From positions 1-64,000 of the forward strand of contig NZ_JAYREK010000016.1 in assembly GCF_041908905.1 (NCBI RefSeq): a DNA stretch of 64,000 nucleotides, read 5' to 3'. The DNA comes from Zoogloea sp041908905 (GTDB lineage Bacteria > Pseudomonadota > Gammaproteobacteria > Burkholderiales > Rhodocyclaceae). Under the pieces are notes generated by a model, which was not told the DNA's origin, did not search any database, and worked only from the letters and a program-made list of their open reading frames with translations. Each line of letters opens with the position of its first letter. Within the stretch, counting starts at the first letter, position 1. The position numbers and the translations under genes were made by a program. Below, in pieces: positions 1 to 8,602 of the stretch.

Positions 1-600
1 GGCAGCAACGACGCCGCCCAGATTGGCGGCAGCGACACGGCCGACCTCACCGAGACCGACGCCGCCCAGAGCACCGGCGGCACGCTCACCGTCAGCGACG
101 TGGACAGCCCGGCCACCTTCGTCGTCCAGAGCGCGGTCGCCGGCAGCAATGGCTACGGCACGTTCAGCCTCGATGCCGGTGGCGGGTGGTCTTACACGAT
201 GTCCAGCGCTCATGACGAATTCGTCGCGGGCACCACCTACACCGACAGTTTCACCGCGAGCACCGCCGACGGCACGACGCGGCGGGTCACGGTGACGATC
301 ACCGGCAGCAACGACATTGCCAGCCTGGGCAGCGATGCAGGCTTCATCACCGAGACCGACCTGTCCCAGGCCATCGGGGGCTCCCTGACGCTCACTGATC
401 CGGATGCCGTGGCGGCCAGCGTCGTTGCCCAGAGCGACACCCTCGGCACCTACGGCCACTTCAGCATCGACGCCAGCGGTACCTGGACCTACGCCACGGC
501 CGGGGCCCTCGACGCCCTCGCTGCGGGTCAGGTGGTGAGCGACGTTTTCAACGTTGCGACCACCGACGGCGGCAGCGCCACGGTGACGATCACGCTCACC
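1..600 (+). repeat. Tandem VCBS-type coding repeats
   Basis: Two units of about 300 bp (1-303 and 304-600) each start with GGCAGCAACGAC, encoding GSND, and carry a TETD motif about 15 residues in and a T-L-T-(V/L)-(S/T)-D motif after it. A third GTND start at 601 opens the next, different domain. The copies have diverged at DNA level. More units probably lie upstream of the window. Confidence 0.75.
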
Positions 601-3159
601 GGCACCAACGACGCCCCGACCGTCGCCAGCCCCATCGCCGGCCAGCGCGCCACCCAGGACAGCGCCTTCCGCTTCACGCTGCCCGCCGGCAGCTTTGCCG
701 ACGTGGATACCGGCGACAGCCTCGGCTACAGCGCCACCGGTCTGCCCGCGTGGCTCAGCTTCGACGCCGCCACCCGGACCTTCAGCGGCACCCCGGCCAA
801 TGCCGACGTGGGCCGCGTATCGATCACCGTCACCGCCACCGACGCCAGCAGCGCGCAGGCGAGCACCCGCTTCGACCTGACGGTTGCCAACGTCAACGAC
901 GACCCGGTCGCCCTGGCCGACAGCGTGAGCACGGCCGAAGACACGCCCCTCACCTTCGACCCCACCGCCAACGACAGCGACGTGGATGGCGACGTGCTGA
1001 TCGTCGCCGCAGTCACCCAGGGCGCCCATGGCCGCGTGAGCGTGGTCGATGGCGCGATTCGCTACATGCCCGATGCCGACTTCCACGGCGCCGACAGCTT
1101 CAGTTACGTCGTCAGCGACGGGCAGGGCGGCTCTGCCACGGCGCGGGTCAGCGTCACCGTCACGCCCGTCGATGACCTGCCCCAGGCGGCCGACGACGCC
1201 TGGACGACGCGCGAAGACGAGGCGCTCACCGGCTCGGTGGCGGACAACGACAGCCCCAGCGGCGACGGCGGCAACAGGTGGACGCTGGTCACCGGGCCGA
1301 GTCATGGCAGCCTCGTGCTGGCCGGCGACGGCAGCTTCCGCTACACCCCCGACCCCGACTTCCACGGCAGCGACAGCTTCAGCTACGCGCTGGCCGACGC
1401 GGACGGCGACCGCGCGACGGCCCGGGTCGCGATCGAGGTCACCCCGGTCAATGACGCGCCGGTGCTGGCCGGCGGCGACGCCCTGGCCGTCGACGTCGCG
1501 GAAAACATCACCGCGGTGACCACGCTCGCCGCCACCGATGTGGACCGCCCGGCCCAGGCCCTCCAATACAGCATCGTGGGTGGCGCCGACCGGGCCTTGT
1601 TTGCCGTCGATGCGGCCAGCGGCGTGCTGCGCTTCATCGCCCCGCCCGACTTCGACGCGCCGGCGGATGCCAATGCAGACAATGTCTACGAGCTGATCGT
1701 CCAGGTCTCCGACGGCTTCGCCACGGCGAGCCAGACGCTGGCCGTCACGGTGGCCAACCGCAACGAGATGCCCGCTGGCAGCGACGGGCGCATCGACATG
1801 GCGGAGGACGGCAGCCATGTCTTCACGCTGGCCGACTTTGGTTTCCGGGACGTGCTGGACAGCGCTCCCAACCAGCTGGCTGCGGTGCAGATCGTCGTGC
1901 TGCCGGGGCAGGGCGCGCTGCAGCTGGCCGGCCGGGCGGTCGAGGCCGGCGAGTGGGTGGCGGCCAGCGACATCGCCGCCGGGCGGCTCACCTACCAGCC
2001 GGCGCCCGACGCGAACGGCCACGACTACGCGACCCTGCTCTTCCGGGTGCGGGACGACGGCGGCACCGCCGATGGCGGCGTCGACACGGAGGCGGCCAGC
2101 CACACCCTGCACATCGACGTGGCGGCGGTCAATGATGCGCCGGTCATCACCCGCGTGGCCTTCGAGCTGCCGGCGGGGAGCCGGATCGTCCTCGGCGCCG
2201 ATGCGATCGTGGCGGCGGACGTGGACTCGGCGCTGGCGAGCCTCGGCTACATCGTCGACACCGCCACCGGCGGGCATTTCGAGCTGCTCGGCGCCCCCGG
2301 TGAGGCGATCGCGGCCTTCTCCCAGGCCGAACTGAGCGCCGGTCGGGTGGTCTTCGTCCATGACGGGGCGGCGGCGCCCCTGGTGGTGATCCGTGCCAGC
2401 GACGGCCAGGCCGACAGCGGCGCCGTCCGCGCGGCGATCTCCCTGCAGGTGAGCGCCCCGGGCGCGTCCACCAGCCCGACCGCCAACCCGCAGCAGCCAC
2501 CGGTGACGACCGTCACGCCGGCGGCGCCCAAGCCGGCGGAGGCCGACAAGGCCACCAAGATGCCCGCCTTCCTCCCCAGCCGCCCGGGCGTGCTGGAAGG
2601 GCTGGCGCCGGCCCCCAATCCGGCGTCCGCCGGCGACGGGGTGGTGAGGCTGGGCCGCGACGGCGCGGGCAATGCCGATCCGGCCTCGCGGGTGCGCAAT
2701 CAGATCCTCGGCGGCCCGCCGCGCCTCGAGCGCGCGCCGGTCCAGCTGAGCCTGGGCGGTGGGGTCGAAGGCCCCTTGATGGATTTCCTGCTGCGGGGCG
2801 ACGGCCTCGTGGCCAGCACCGGCAGTGCGGGCTCCGCGCTGCGGATGGGCGACGGCGGTCAGCGGGACGCGTTGCAGGAGCGGGATGGCGAGGTGGATGT
2901 GCGGGTGGTGCTGCAGGCCATCGAGCTGACCGGGGTCGCCCTGTCGGTGGGAGCCGTGTGGTGGGCCACCCGGGCCGGCGCGCTCGTTGCCAGCCTGCTG
3001 GTTTCGGTGCCGGCCTGGCGTAACTTCGACCCCCTGATGGTGCTGGGCCCCGAAGACGAAAACGACCGCGACTGGGCGGGGGTGATGGACGATCAGGCGG
3101 TACAGGACGAAATGGGCATTGCCGAAGTGTTCGACGCAGGAATGGAGGTGCGGCCATGA
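1..3159 (+). CDS. Giant VCBS/cadherin-repeat surface protein, 3' part
   Basis: The reading frame is open from the first base, so the 5' end lies outside the window; 1052 residues are visible. They are a chain of extracellular repeat domains: two VCBS units opening with GSND (bases 1 and 304), a dystroglycan-type cadherin-like domain (about bases 640-890), two Asp-rich cadherin-like domains with FHGxDSFSY motifs (about 900-1460), a cadherin domain, then CSPG/NG2-like repeats. A Pro/Ala-rich linker follows from about base 2460, with a hydrophobic segment near bases 2930-3020 and an acidic tail. Such proteins are large Ca-binding adhesins, often biofilm-related and exported by type I secretion; no transporter is in the window. 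The stop overlaps the start of the next gene (ATGA), a cyclic-di-GMP cyclase, which fits biofilm control. The family is clear; the function is inferred. Confidence 0.85.
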   Translation, partial: GSNDAAQIGGSDTADLTETDAAQSTGGTLTVSDVDSPATFVVQSAVAGSNGYGTFSLDAGGGWSYTMSSAHDEFVAGTTYTDSFTASTADGTTRRVTVTITGSNDIASLGSDAGFITETDLSQAIGGSLTLTDPDAVAASVVAQSDTLGTYGHFSIDASGTWTYATAGALDALAAGQVVSDVFNVATTDGGSATVTITLTGTNDAPTVASPIAGQRATQDSAFRFTLPAGSFADVDTGDSLGYSATGLPAWLSFDAATRTFSGTPANADVGRVSITVTATDASSAQASTRFDLTVANVNDDPVALADSVSTAEDTPLTFDPTANDSDVDGDVLIVAAVTQGAHGRVSVVDGAIRYMPDADFHGADSFSYVVSDGQGGSATARVSVTVTPVDDLPQAADDAWTTREDEALTGSVADNDSPSGDGGNRWTLVTGPSHGSLVLAGDGSFRYTPDPDFHGSDSFSYALADADGDRATARVAIEVTPVNDAPVLAGGDALAVDVAENITAVTTLAATDVDRPAQALQYSIVGGADRALFAVDAASGVLRFIAPPDFDAPADANADNVYELIVQVSDGFATASQTLAVTVANRNEMPAGSDGRIDMAEDGSHVFTLADFGFRDVLDSAPNQLAAVQIVVLPGQGALQLAGRAVEAGEWVAASDIAAGRLTYQPAPDANGHDYATLLFRVRDDGGTADGGVDTEAASHTLHIDVAAVNDAPVITRVAFELPAGSRIVLGADAIVAADVDSALASLGYIVDTATGGHFELLGAPGEAIAAFSQAELSAGRVVFVHDGAAAPLVVIRASDGQADSGAVRAAISLQVSAPGASTSPTANPQQPPVTTVTPAAPKPAEADKATKMPAFLPSRPGVLEGLAPAPNPASAGDGVVRLGRDGAGNADPASRVRNQILGGPPRLERAPVQLSLGGGVEGPLMDFLLRGDGLVASTGSAGSALRMGDGGQRDALQERDGEVDVRVVLQAIELTGVALSVGAVWWATRAGALVASLLVSVPAWRNFDPLMVLGPEDENDRDWAGVMDDQAVQDEMGIAEVFDAGMEVRP

Positions 3160-4706
3160 GCCGGCTCGCGCTCGGGTTGAGCCCGGTGGCGCGCATCGCG
3201 CTGGGGCTGGTGGGGCTGCTGATCTCGCTGCTGATGGCGGTGGACCTGGTGTTCGGCCTGCTGCCGGACCGTTCCGAGATCGCCCGGCAGGTGCGCCAGC
3301 AGCTCAGCGAGAGCCTGGCCGTGCAGGCCACCGCGCAGCTGCAGACCGGCGACCTGGCGGCCCTCCACCCCACCCTGCAGGAGGTCCTCGAGCGCAACCG
3401 CGACCTGCGCTCGGTGGCCGTCCGCCAGCGCAGCGGGATGGTGCTCGTGCAGGCGGGCGATCACCCGCAATACTGGCACCCGCCGGAGGACGGTTCGTCC
3501 ACCCTCACCCAGGTGCGGGTGCCGGTGTTCTCCGAAGGCCGGCCGTGGGGGGAGGTCGAGCTGGCGTTCCGTCCGGTGCTGCCCGAATCCCTCGTCGAGT
3601 GGCTCACCTATCCGCCCTTCGTGGTGCTGGGCGTGATCGGCGTGATGGCCTTCGGCGCGTTCTACCTCTACCTGCGCCGGGTGCTCGAATACCTCGACCC
3701 GGCCAAGGCCGTGCCCGACCGGGTGCGCACCGCCTTCGACACCCTTGCCGAGGGGGTGATGGTGCTCGACGAGCGGGGCCGGGTGATGCTCGCCAACAAC
3801 GCGTTCCGCAACTTTCACCCGGATGCCCGGAGCCTCGCCACCGGCACCCCGGCCAATGCGCTGCAGTGGCTGGTGAGCGGTTTCCATGGCACCCCCGACG
3901 ACTACCCCTGGGCCCGGGCGATGCGCTCCCGCAGCACGGTGAGCGGCGAGACGGTGGAGATCGCCCGCCCCGGCGAGGATGAGCCGCTGCGCGCCATCGT
4001 CGGCTGCCTGCCGATCCAGGACGGGCGGGGCCATCTGCGGGGCTGCCTGGTCAACTTCTCGGACGTGACCATCCTCCATCGCATCAACGACCAGCTGCTG
4101 GTGACGCTCACCGAGCTGGAGGCCTCGAAGGACGAGATCCGCCGCCAGAACGAGGAACTGCATCGCCTCGCCACCCGCGACCCGATGACCGGCTGCCTCA
4201 ACCGCCGCGCCTTCTTCGACGCCGTCGACCCGCTCTACGCCAGGCTGCTGGCCGAGGGCGGCGAGGTGTGCTGCATCATGGGCGACATCGACCACTTCAA
4301 GTCCTTCAACGACCGCTACGGCCACGCGGTGGGCGACCTGGTCATCAAGTCGGTGGCCAAGTGCATGGGCTCCGGCCTGCGGGAGGGCGACCTGCTGTGC
4401 CGCTACGGCGGCGAGGAGTTCTGTTTCATCCTGCCCGGCTCGACGATCGAGCAGGCCACCGAGGTGGCCGAGCGCCTGCGCCACAGCATCGAGACCCAGG
4501 CCGGCGCGGCGGTGCGCGACATCCCGGGGCTGCGCATCACTTCCAGCTTCGGCGTCGCCTCGATCAAACTGGGGGCCAAGGACGCACCCGAGCTCATCGA
4601 CCAGGCCGACAACGCCCTCTACGAATCCAAGAAGAGCGGCCGTAACCGGGTGTCGGTGTGGTCCGGTGCCCGCTCGGTGGGGGCAGAGGCGGAAGCCGGG
4701 GCCTAG
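3156..4706 (+). CDS. Membrane-bound PAS-GGDEF diguanylate cyclase
   Basis: This 516-residue protein should make cyclic di-GMP from two GTP at the inner membrane. A membrane helix (about 10-35), a periplasmic-type region and a second helix (about 150-175) precede a PAS-like domain with the ANNAF motif (about 190-290), a short coiled coil and the GGDEF domain. The active-site signature is GGEEF at 418-422. An inhibitory-site RxxD (REGD, 409-412) lies exactly five residues before it, so product inhibition is expected. The start overlaps the adhesin stop by four bases, so the two are probably translationally coupled. Confidence 0.9.
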   Translation: MSRLALGLSPVARIALGLVGLLISLLMAVDLVFGLLPDRSEIARQVRQQLSESLAVQATAQLQTGDLAALHPTLQEVLERNRDLRSVAVRQRSGMVLVQAGDHPQYWHPPEDGSSTLTQVRVPVFSEGRPWGEVELAFRPVLPESLVEWLTYPPFVVLGVIGVMAFGAFYLYLRRVLEYLDPAKAVPDRVRTAFDTLAEGVMVLDERGRVMLANNAFRNFHPDARSLATGTPANALQWLVSGFHGTPDDYPWARAMRSRSTVSGETVEIARPGEDEPLRAIVGCLPIQDGRGHLRGCLVNFSDVTILHRINDQLLVTLTELEASKDEIRRQNEELHRLATRDPMTGCLNRRAFFDAVDPLYARLLAEGGEVCCIMGDIDHFKSFNDRYGHAVGDLVIKSVAKCMGSGLREGDLLCRYGGEEFCFILPGSTIEQATEVAERLRHSIETQAGAAVRDIPGLRITSSFGVASIKLGAKDAPELIDQADNALYESKKSGRNRVSVWSGARSVGAEAEAGA

Positions 4707-4724
4707 GGTCACGCACCGGAACGA

Positions 4725-4762
4725 AAAACGGCAACGAAGGCGCGCCTCGTTGCCGTTTTCTT
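4725..4762. terminator. Bidirectional hairpin terminator
   Basis: A 13-bp perfect stem (AAAACGGCAACGA at 4725-4737 with its complement at 4747-4759) has a 9-base loop. A-rich and T-rich edges on either side let it end both the cyclase transcript and the converging exbD transcript. Confidence 0.8.
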
Positions 4763-4781
4763 GCGCGCTGCGCCGGGGGCG

Positions 4782-5198
4782 CTACCGGGCCGGTTCGGTC
4801 ACGAAGGCCACCTTGCCGAGGCCGTGGCGGCTGGCTGCCGACAGCAGGCGCGCCACGTGGTCGTACTCGGTGCGCTTGTCCACCTGCAGGTGCAGCTCGG
4901 GTTGGGGCTGGCGGGCGGCGGCGGCCTCGAGGCGGGCGTCGAGGTTCTCCTCGGCCACGCCCTCGCCGTTCCACCCGAGGCTGCCGTCGGCCTTGATCGA
5001 CAGATTGATCTTCTCGGGCTTGATCTCCTCGGCCTGGCTGCTGGCCTTGGGCAGGTCGAGCTTCACCGCGTGGTTGATTACCGGCACGGTGATGATGAAG
5101 ATGATCAGCAGGACCAGCATCACGTCCACCAGGGGCGTCATGTTGATCTCCGACATCACCTCGCCGTCGTCGTCGAGGGGGCTGTTTCCGAAGCTCAT
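4782..5198 (-). CDS. exbD: TonB-system energizer ExbD
   Basis: ExbD works with ExbB to couple the proton gradient to TonB in the inner membrane. The 138 residues have the usual layout: a short cytoplasmic N-terminus with the SEINMTPLVDVMLVLL motif, including the conserved proton-path Asp in the single membrane helix (about residues 15-42), then a periplasmic domain. The ATG at 5198 overlaps the exbB stop (ATGA), so the long upstream frame extension is not the start. It is the last gene of tonB-exbB-exbD. Confidence 0.93.
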   Translation of the reverse strand: MSFGNSPLDDDGEVMSEINMTPLVDVMLVLLIIFIITVPVINHAVKLDLPKASSQAEEIKPEKINLSIKADGSLGWNGEGVAEENLDARLEAAAARQPQPELHLQVDKRTEYDHVARLLSAASRHGLGKVAFVTEPAR

Positions 5199-5920
5199 GG
5201 CGCTTCCTTGCGGGGGAGGGGATGGACGTTGGCCGGGGCGTTCTTCTTCACCCGGCCGCCGGTCACAAGGTAGGCGTGCAGGTCGTGGGCGAAGTGCCTG
5301 AGGCTGGCCAGGATCTCCTTGTTGCCGCGCACCAGGGCGTTGTAGCCGAGCACCGCCGGGATCGCCACCGCCAGGCCGCCGGCGGTCATCACCAGGGATT
5401 CGCCCACCGGGCCGGCGACCTTGTCGAGGGTCGCCTGGCCGGCGGCGCCGATGCCGACGAGGGCGTGGTAGATGCCCCACACGGTGCCGAAGAGGCCGAT
5501 GAAGGGTGCCGTGCTGCCCACCGAGGCGAGGATCGACAGGCCCGACTGCAGGCGGCCGGTGGTGTCGTCGATGGACTGGCGCAGGGTGCTGGTGAGCCAG
5601 TCGTTGAGGCCCAGCACGCCGTGCAGCTCGTCCCGGTGGTGGGTGTGGTGGCTGACCGCCTCGGTGCCGCGTTCGGCCAGGTCGCGGAAGGGGTTGTTGC
5701 CGGCGGGGGCGAGGGCCACCATGCCGGCCTCGAAGCTGGTGGCGTGCCAGAACTGCTTGGCGCCGCCGCTCATGCGGCGCAGCTGCACGAGGCTCCAGGC
5801 TTTCACGAAGATCACCGACCAGGAGGCCAGCGACATGAGGGCGAGCATGATGGCGACGGCATGGGAGACGCCATCGCCCTGGGCCCAGATCTGGGCAAGG
5901 CTGAAGGTGGATTCGGTCAT
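5195..5920 (-). CDS. exbB: TonB-system energizer ExbB (MotA/TolQ/ExbB channel family)
   Basis: The 241-residue protein has an N-terminal membrane helix (about 18-40), a cytoplasmic region with GLNDWL, and two more helices around GSTAPFIGLFGTVWGI and the GESLVMTAGGLAVAIPAVLGYN motif typical of MotA/TolQ/ExbB channels. It forms the pentameric channel around ExbD. The start is 11 bases after tonB ends. TolQ is the alternative, but the neighbouring tonB and the Fur-type site favour ExbB. Confidence 0.93.
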   Translation of the reverse strand: MTESTFSLAQIWAQGDGVSHAVAIMLALMSLASWSVIFVKAWSLVQLRRMSGGAKQFWHATSFEAGMVALAPAGNNPFRDLAERGTEAVSHHTHHRDELHGVLGLNDWLTSTLRQSIDDTTGRLQSGLSILASVGSTAPFIGLFGTVWGIYHALVGIGAAGQATLDKVAGPVGESLVMTAGGLAVAIPAVLGYNALVRGNKEILASLRHFAHDLHAYLVTGGRVKKNAPANVHPLPRKEAP

Positions 5921-5931
5921 GGAGGGTTTCC

Positions 5932-6687
5932 TTAGGAGGGGCTGAGGGTGAAGTCGATGGGCACCTTGACGGTGCCGGCCACGGCCTGGTCGCCCTGGCG
6001 GGCGGGCACGAAGCGCCAGCTGCGCAGCACGGTTTCGCGGGCGACGTCGTCGAGGCGGGAGAAGCCGCTGCTCTTGGCGATGCTCACGTCGGTGGGGCGG
6101 CCGTCGGCCCCCACCTGCACGCGCAGCAGCACCCGGCCTTCCTCGCCCATGCGTCTGGACGCGCTGGGGTAGGCGGGGGCCGGATTGGAGAGATAGGCCG
6201 CGTCGAAGCGCGGCGGCACCATGGCGACCGGGGCCTCGCGCATCGGCGCGGCGGCCGGGGTCGGCGCTGCGGGGGGCGCCGGAGGTTCCGCGGAGGTTTC
6301 GGCGGCGTTGCTGGCGGTGGCGGCGGAGGTGAGCGTCGGCCGCTCGGCAGGCTTGCGGCTGGGGGACGGCGCGGCCTGGGGCTGCGGCGTGGGCCGGGCT
6401 TCCTTCGGCTGCTGCGGCGGGGCCTGGGGGCGTGGGGGTTCGGGCGTCGGGCCGGGCGGCGTGAGCAGGCTCACCGTCATGTAGGGCTGGGGCGGGACGA
6501 CGGGCGGCCGCTCCTCACCGACGGCGCCGATGATCGCCGCCAGCAGGGCGCCGTGGCACAGCACGGCGATGCCGACGCCGGTCAGGCTCCGGCGCACCGG
6601 CCTGGTCGGGCGTGGCCGCGAGAGGGCCAGGAAGGGCGCGGGCAGGGCCGGCGCGGCAAGGCCCCGTGGCGAGAGGGCAGCGGTCAT
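5932..6687 (-). CDS. tonB: Energy transducer TonB
   Basis: The 251-residue protein couples ExbBD to outer-membrane receptors for iron and other substrates. It has a short cytoplasmic N-terminus, one membrane anchor (VGIAVLCHGALLAAII region), a long periplasmic Pro/Ala-rich spacer, and a C-terminal TonB domain with NPAPAYPSASRRMGEEGRV and a final W-R-F-x-P-A motif. The ATG at 6687 is chosen because GGAG lies 6 bases before it. The frame extends upstream to a TTG at 6828 without a supporting ribosome site. The Fur-box-like sequence lies upstream. Confidence 0.9.
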   Translation of the reverse strand: MTAALSPRGLAAPALPAPFLALSRPRPTRPVRRSLTGVGIAVLCHGALLAAIIGAVGEERPPVVPPQPYMTVSLLTPPGPTPEPPRPQAPPQQPKEARPTPQPQAAPSPSRKPAERPTLTSAATASNAAETSAEPPAPPAAPTPAAAPMREAPVAMVPPRFDAAYLSNPAPAYPSASRRMGEEGRVLLRVQVGADGRPTDVSIAKSSGFSRLDDVARETVLRSWRFVPARQGDQAVAGTVKVPIDFTLSPS

Positions 6688-6834
6688 GTCGAGCTCCAGA
6701 CGGGCGGTGTCCTGGCTGGCTGGCGGCATGCCCGGGGGCGGCGCTGGCTGGCTGAGGCATTGAAGCGGGCGGGGTGTCCGGGGGCGCGAGCCCGTCGGGC
6801 CGTGCTGGCGGAGCCATCGCTCGATCAATGCAAA

Positions 6835-6849
6835 TGAGAATGGTTATTA
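6835..6849. promoter_or_regulatory. Fur-box-like operator upstream of tonB
   Basis: TGAGAAT-G-GTTATTA matches the 7-1-7 Fur consensus TGATAAT-N-ATTATCA at 12 of 15 positions. It is an AT-rich island about 150 bases upstream of the chosen tonB start, as expected for iron-repressed tonB-exbBD. Confidence 0.65.
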
Positions 6850-7092
6850 ATTTAATGTGTGCCGATGGAAACGTCAAGCGGATCGCGGCCGGGCGGGGCC
6901 GGCGCAACGGGCGGGGGCGGGAGGCATAGTCCCTCGGCGGGGGGCGGCGGCTGGCCACACTGGTGCGGCAAGAGGGCGTGGTCTGCGGCGCCCCTCGCCG
7001 GGGCCGTCCCTTTGCGGCACACTTGAGCGGCAACACCGGCGCCGGCAGAGGCCCGCCGCGCCGGGACGATCATTCAGACCATGGGAGCCAGC
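6850..7092. other. Intergenic spacer between tonB promoter and OsmC-like gene
   Basis: GC-rich sequence with no credible reading frame on either strand. It must hold the promoter of the OsmC-like gene, but no clear -10/-35 pair was seen. Confidence 0.5.
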
Positions 7093-7500
7093 ATGTCAGG
7101 AAGCGCCGCCGTCACCGCCGTTCTGGGGGACACCCCGTATCTCGTGACCTTGTCCGACGATCTCGGGCATGTGTGGAGGGCCGACGAGCCCGCCGACCTG
7201 GGCGGCGCCAACGTGGGCCCGGCGCCGGACCGCCTGATGCTCGGCAGCCTCGCGGCGTGCACCGCGATCACCCTGAAGATGGTGGCCGCCCGCAAGCAGT
7301 GGCCGCTGGCGGGGCTGCGGGTGGAGCTGGCGCTCAACCCCGAGGGCCGGCCGGCGGAGGGCAACGACATCGCGCTGAAGCTGCTGCTGGAGGGCGAGCT
7401 GGACGACACCCAGCGGGCCGAGCTGCTGCGCATCGCTACCCGCTGTCCGATGCACCGCCTGCTGACCGGGGAAGTCCGCATCCACACCCGGCTGGGCTGA
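7093..7500 (+). CDS. OsmC/Ohr-family protein
   Basis: A 135-residue protein of the OsmC/YhfA superfamily, whose members are often thiol peroxidases for organic hydroperoxides. The two conserved cysteines are present: one in LGSLAACTAITL and one in TRCPMHRLLTG. The fold signature of a buried helix following the first Cys is visible. The ATG at 7093 is preferred over the one at 7081 because GGGAG sits 5 bases before it and overlaps the upstream ATG. Peroxidase activity is likely but not certain, because this subgroup (YhfA-like) includes members of unknown substrate. Confidence 0.85.
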   Translation: MSGSAAVTAVLGDTPYLVTLSDDLGHVWRADEPADLGGANVGPAPDRLMLGSLAACTAITLKMVAARKQWPLAGLRVELALNPEGRPAEGNDIALKLLLEGELDDTQRAELLRIATRCPMHRLLTGEVRIHTRLG

Positions 7501-7567
7501 TGCGGGGAGGCGGCATCTGAAGGAAAGCTGGGGCCGCCCGAAGTGTCCTTGCCCCCCACGGGGGGCG

Positions 7568-7589
7568 GGCCGGGAGGCGCCCGGCCTTT
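7568..7589. terminator. Weak hairpin between converging genes
   Basis: GGCCGGG (7568-7574) pairs with CCCGGCC (7580-7586), followed by only three T on the plus strand. It may end the OsmC-like transcript; support is modest. Confidence 0.35.
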
Positions 7590-7596
7590 GGAGTGT

Positions 7597-8550
7597 TCAG
7601 ATGCCGAGCATCTGGCGCAGCTGCTTGACCTGAGCCAGGCCGTCGAGGTCGCGCAGGGTGGTGAAGGCGTCTTCGGTGGTGTCGAGGGTCTCGATGGCCT
7701 CGTCGCGCAGGCCGCCCATCGCCAGCACCTGCACCAGCAGCAGGCCGATGCCGCCGACCGCGTCGGGGTGGCCTTGCTGGCAGCTGATCTGGAAGGCCTC
7801 GGTGAGCTCCTCGTAGATCTGCTGCAGGTTGCCGCTCTCGTGCTCGCCGCGGGCAAGACGGATGTTGGCCATCGAGTAGCGGATGTGGGCGAGGCCTTCC
7901 GGGTCGCCGAGGGCGGTGACCACCGGCAGGCGTTCCTGCTGCAGGGCCATGGCCTCGTCGAGCTGGCCGGCGGCGAGGAGCACGTCGGCGATGCGGCCCT
8001 GGGTGATGGCCTTCTCACGGCTGTCCTCGAGGCGCTCGAAGACGCTCAGCACCTCGCCCCGCAGGATCTCGAGGGCTTCGTCGAGCTGGCCGGCGGCGGC
8101 GATGGCGTCGGCTTCACTGCGGCGGGCAACGGCGCGGGCGGCAGCCTCGATGTCGTCGGCGGAGGCTTCGCCGCGCACGCGGATGATGTGCAGCGGCGTG
8201 GCGCGGGTGGCGGCGATGAAGCCCTGCTCGTCGGCGATGAACTCCCACGGGCAGGCGAGGAGGGCGGCGGCGAGGGGCTCGGCGGGCTCGGGGGCGCGGA
8301 TCTCGAGGCGCTGCACGGCCTCGTCGCGGGCCCACTGGCTGATCCACGCCGGGGTGTCGAGCCAGGCGTGGAGTTCGCGGCCGATGGCGAGGAGCGCCGC
8401 GTCGTCATTGGCGGTCACGGCCTCGCCGCAGCGCTCGCCCCAGGCCTGCAGGCGGGCGAGGGCGTCGGCACGGTCGAGGTGCAGGCTGGCGTCGGCGCCG
8501 TCGAGGTGGCAGTGGAGTGCGGTGGCGGCGGGCTCGATGATGGCGTGCAT
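7597..8550 (-). CDS. TPR-repeat protein with CHAT-like N-terminal piece
   Basis: A 317-residue protein with no signal peptide. Residues about 85-125 contain CPWEF...GFIAA...PLHIIRV, which resembles the W-E-(L/F)-(L/I/V) stretch near the start of CHAT peptidase domains, but no catalytic His/Cys region follows. From about 145 onward it is helical tetratricopeptide-type repeats with AGQLDEAL and AGQLDEAM motifs 40 residues apart. It is probably a scaffold or adaptor protein. The partner is unknown; the neighbours (OsmC-like, LplT) give no clue. The ATG at 8550 has only a poor ribosome site. Confidence 0.7.
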   Translation of the reverse strand: MHAIIEPAATALHCHLDGADASLHLDRADALARLQAWGERCGEAVTANDDAALLAIGRELHAWLDTPAWISQWARDEAVQRLEIRAPEPAEPLAAALLACPWEFIADEQGFIAATRATPLHIIRVRGEASADDIEAAARAVARRSEADAIAAAGQLDEALEILRGEVLSVFERLEDSREKAITQGRIADVLLAAGQLDEAMALQQERLPVVTALGDPEGLAHIRYSMANIRLARGEHESGNLQQIYEELTEAFQISCQQGHPDAVGGIGLLLVQVLAMGGLRDEAIETLDTTEDAFTTLRDLDGLAQVKQLRQMLGI

Positions 8551-8602
8551 TGAATGGGTGTCCGGAGGGGAGGGGCCGGGCGCGCGGCGCGCGGCGGGCG
8601 GG

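Noticed and set aside
3093..4712. Long open frames opposite the cyclase, the cph genes, the ABC transporter and other genes
   Set aside because: They are mirror frames of high-GC coding sequence, rich in His/Ala/Gly/Arg, lacking motifs and ribosome sites, while the opposite strand encodes recognisable proteins.
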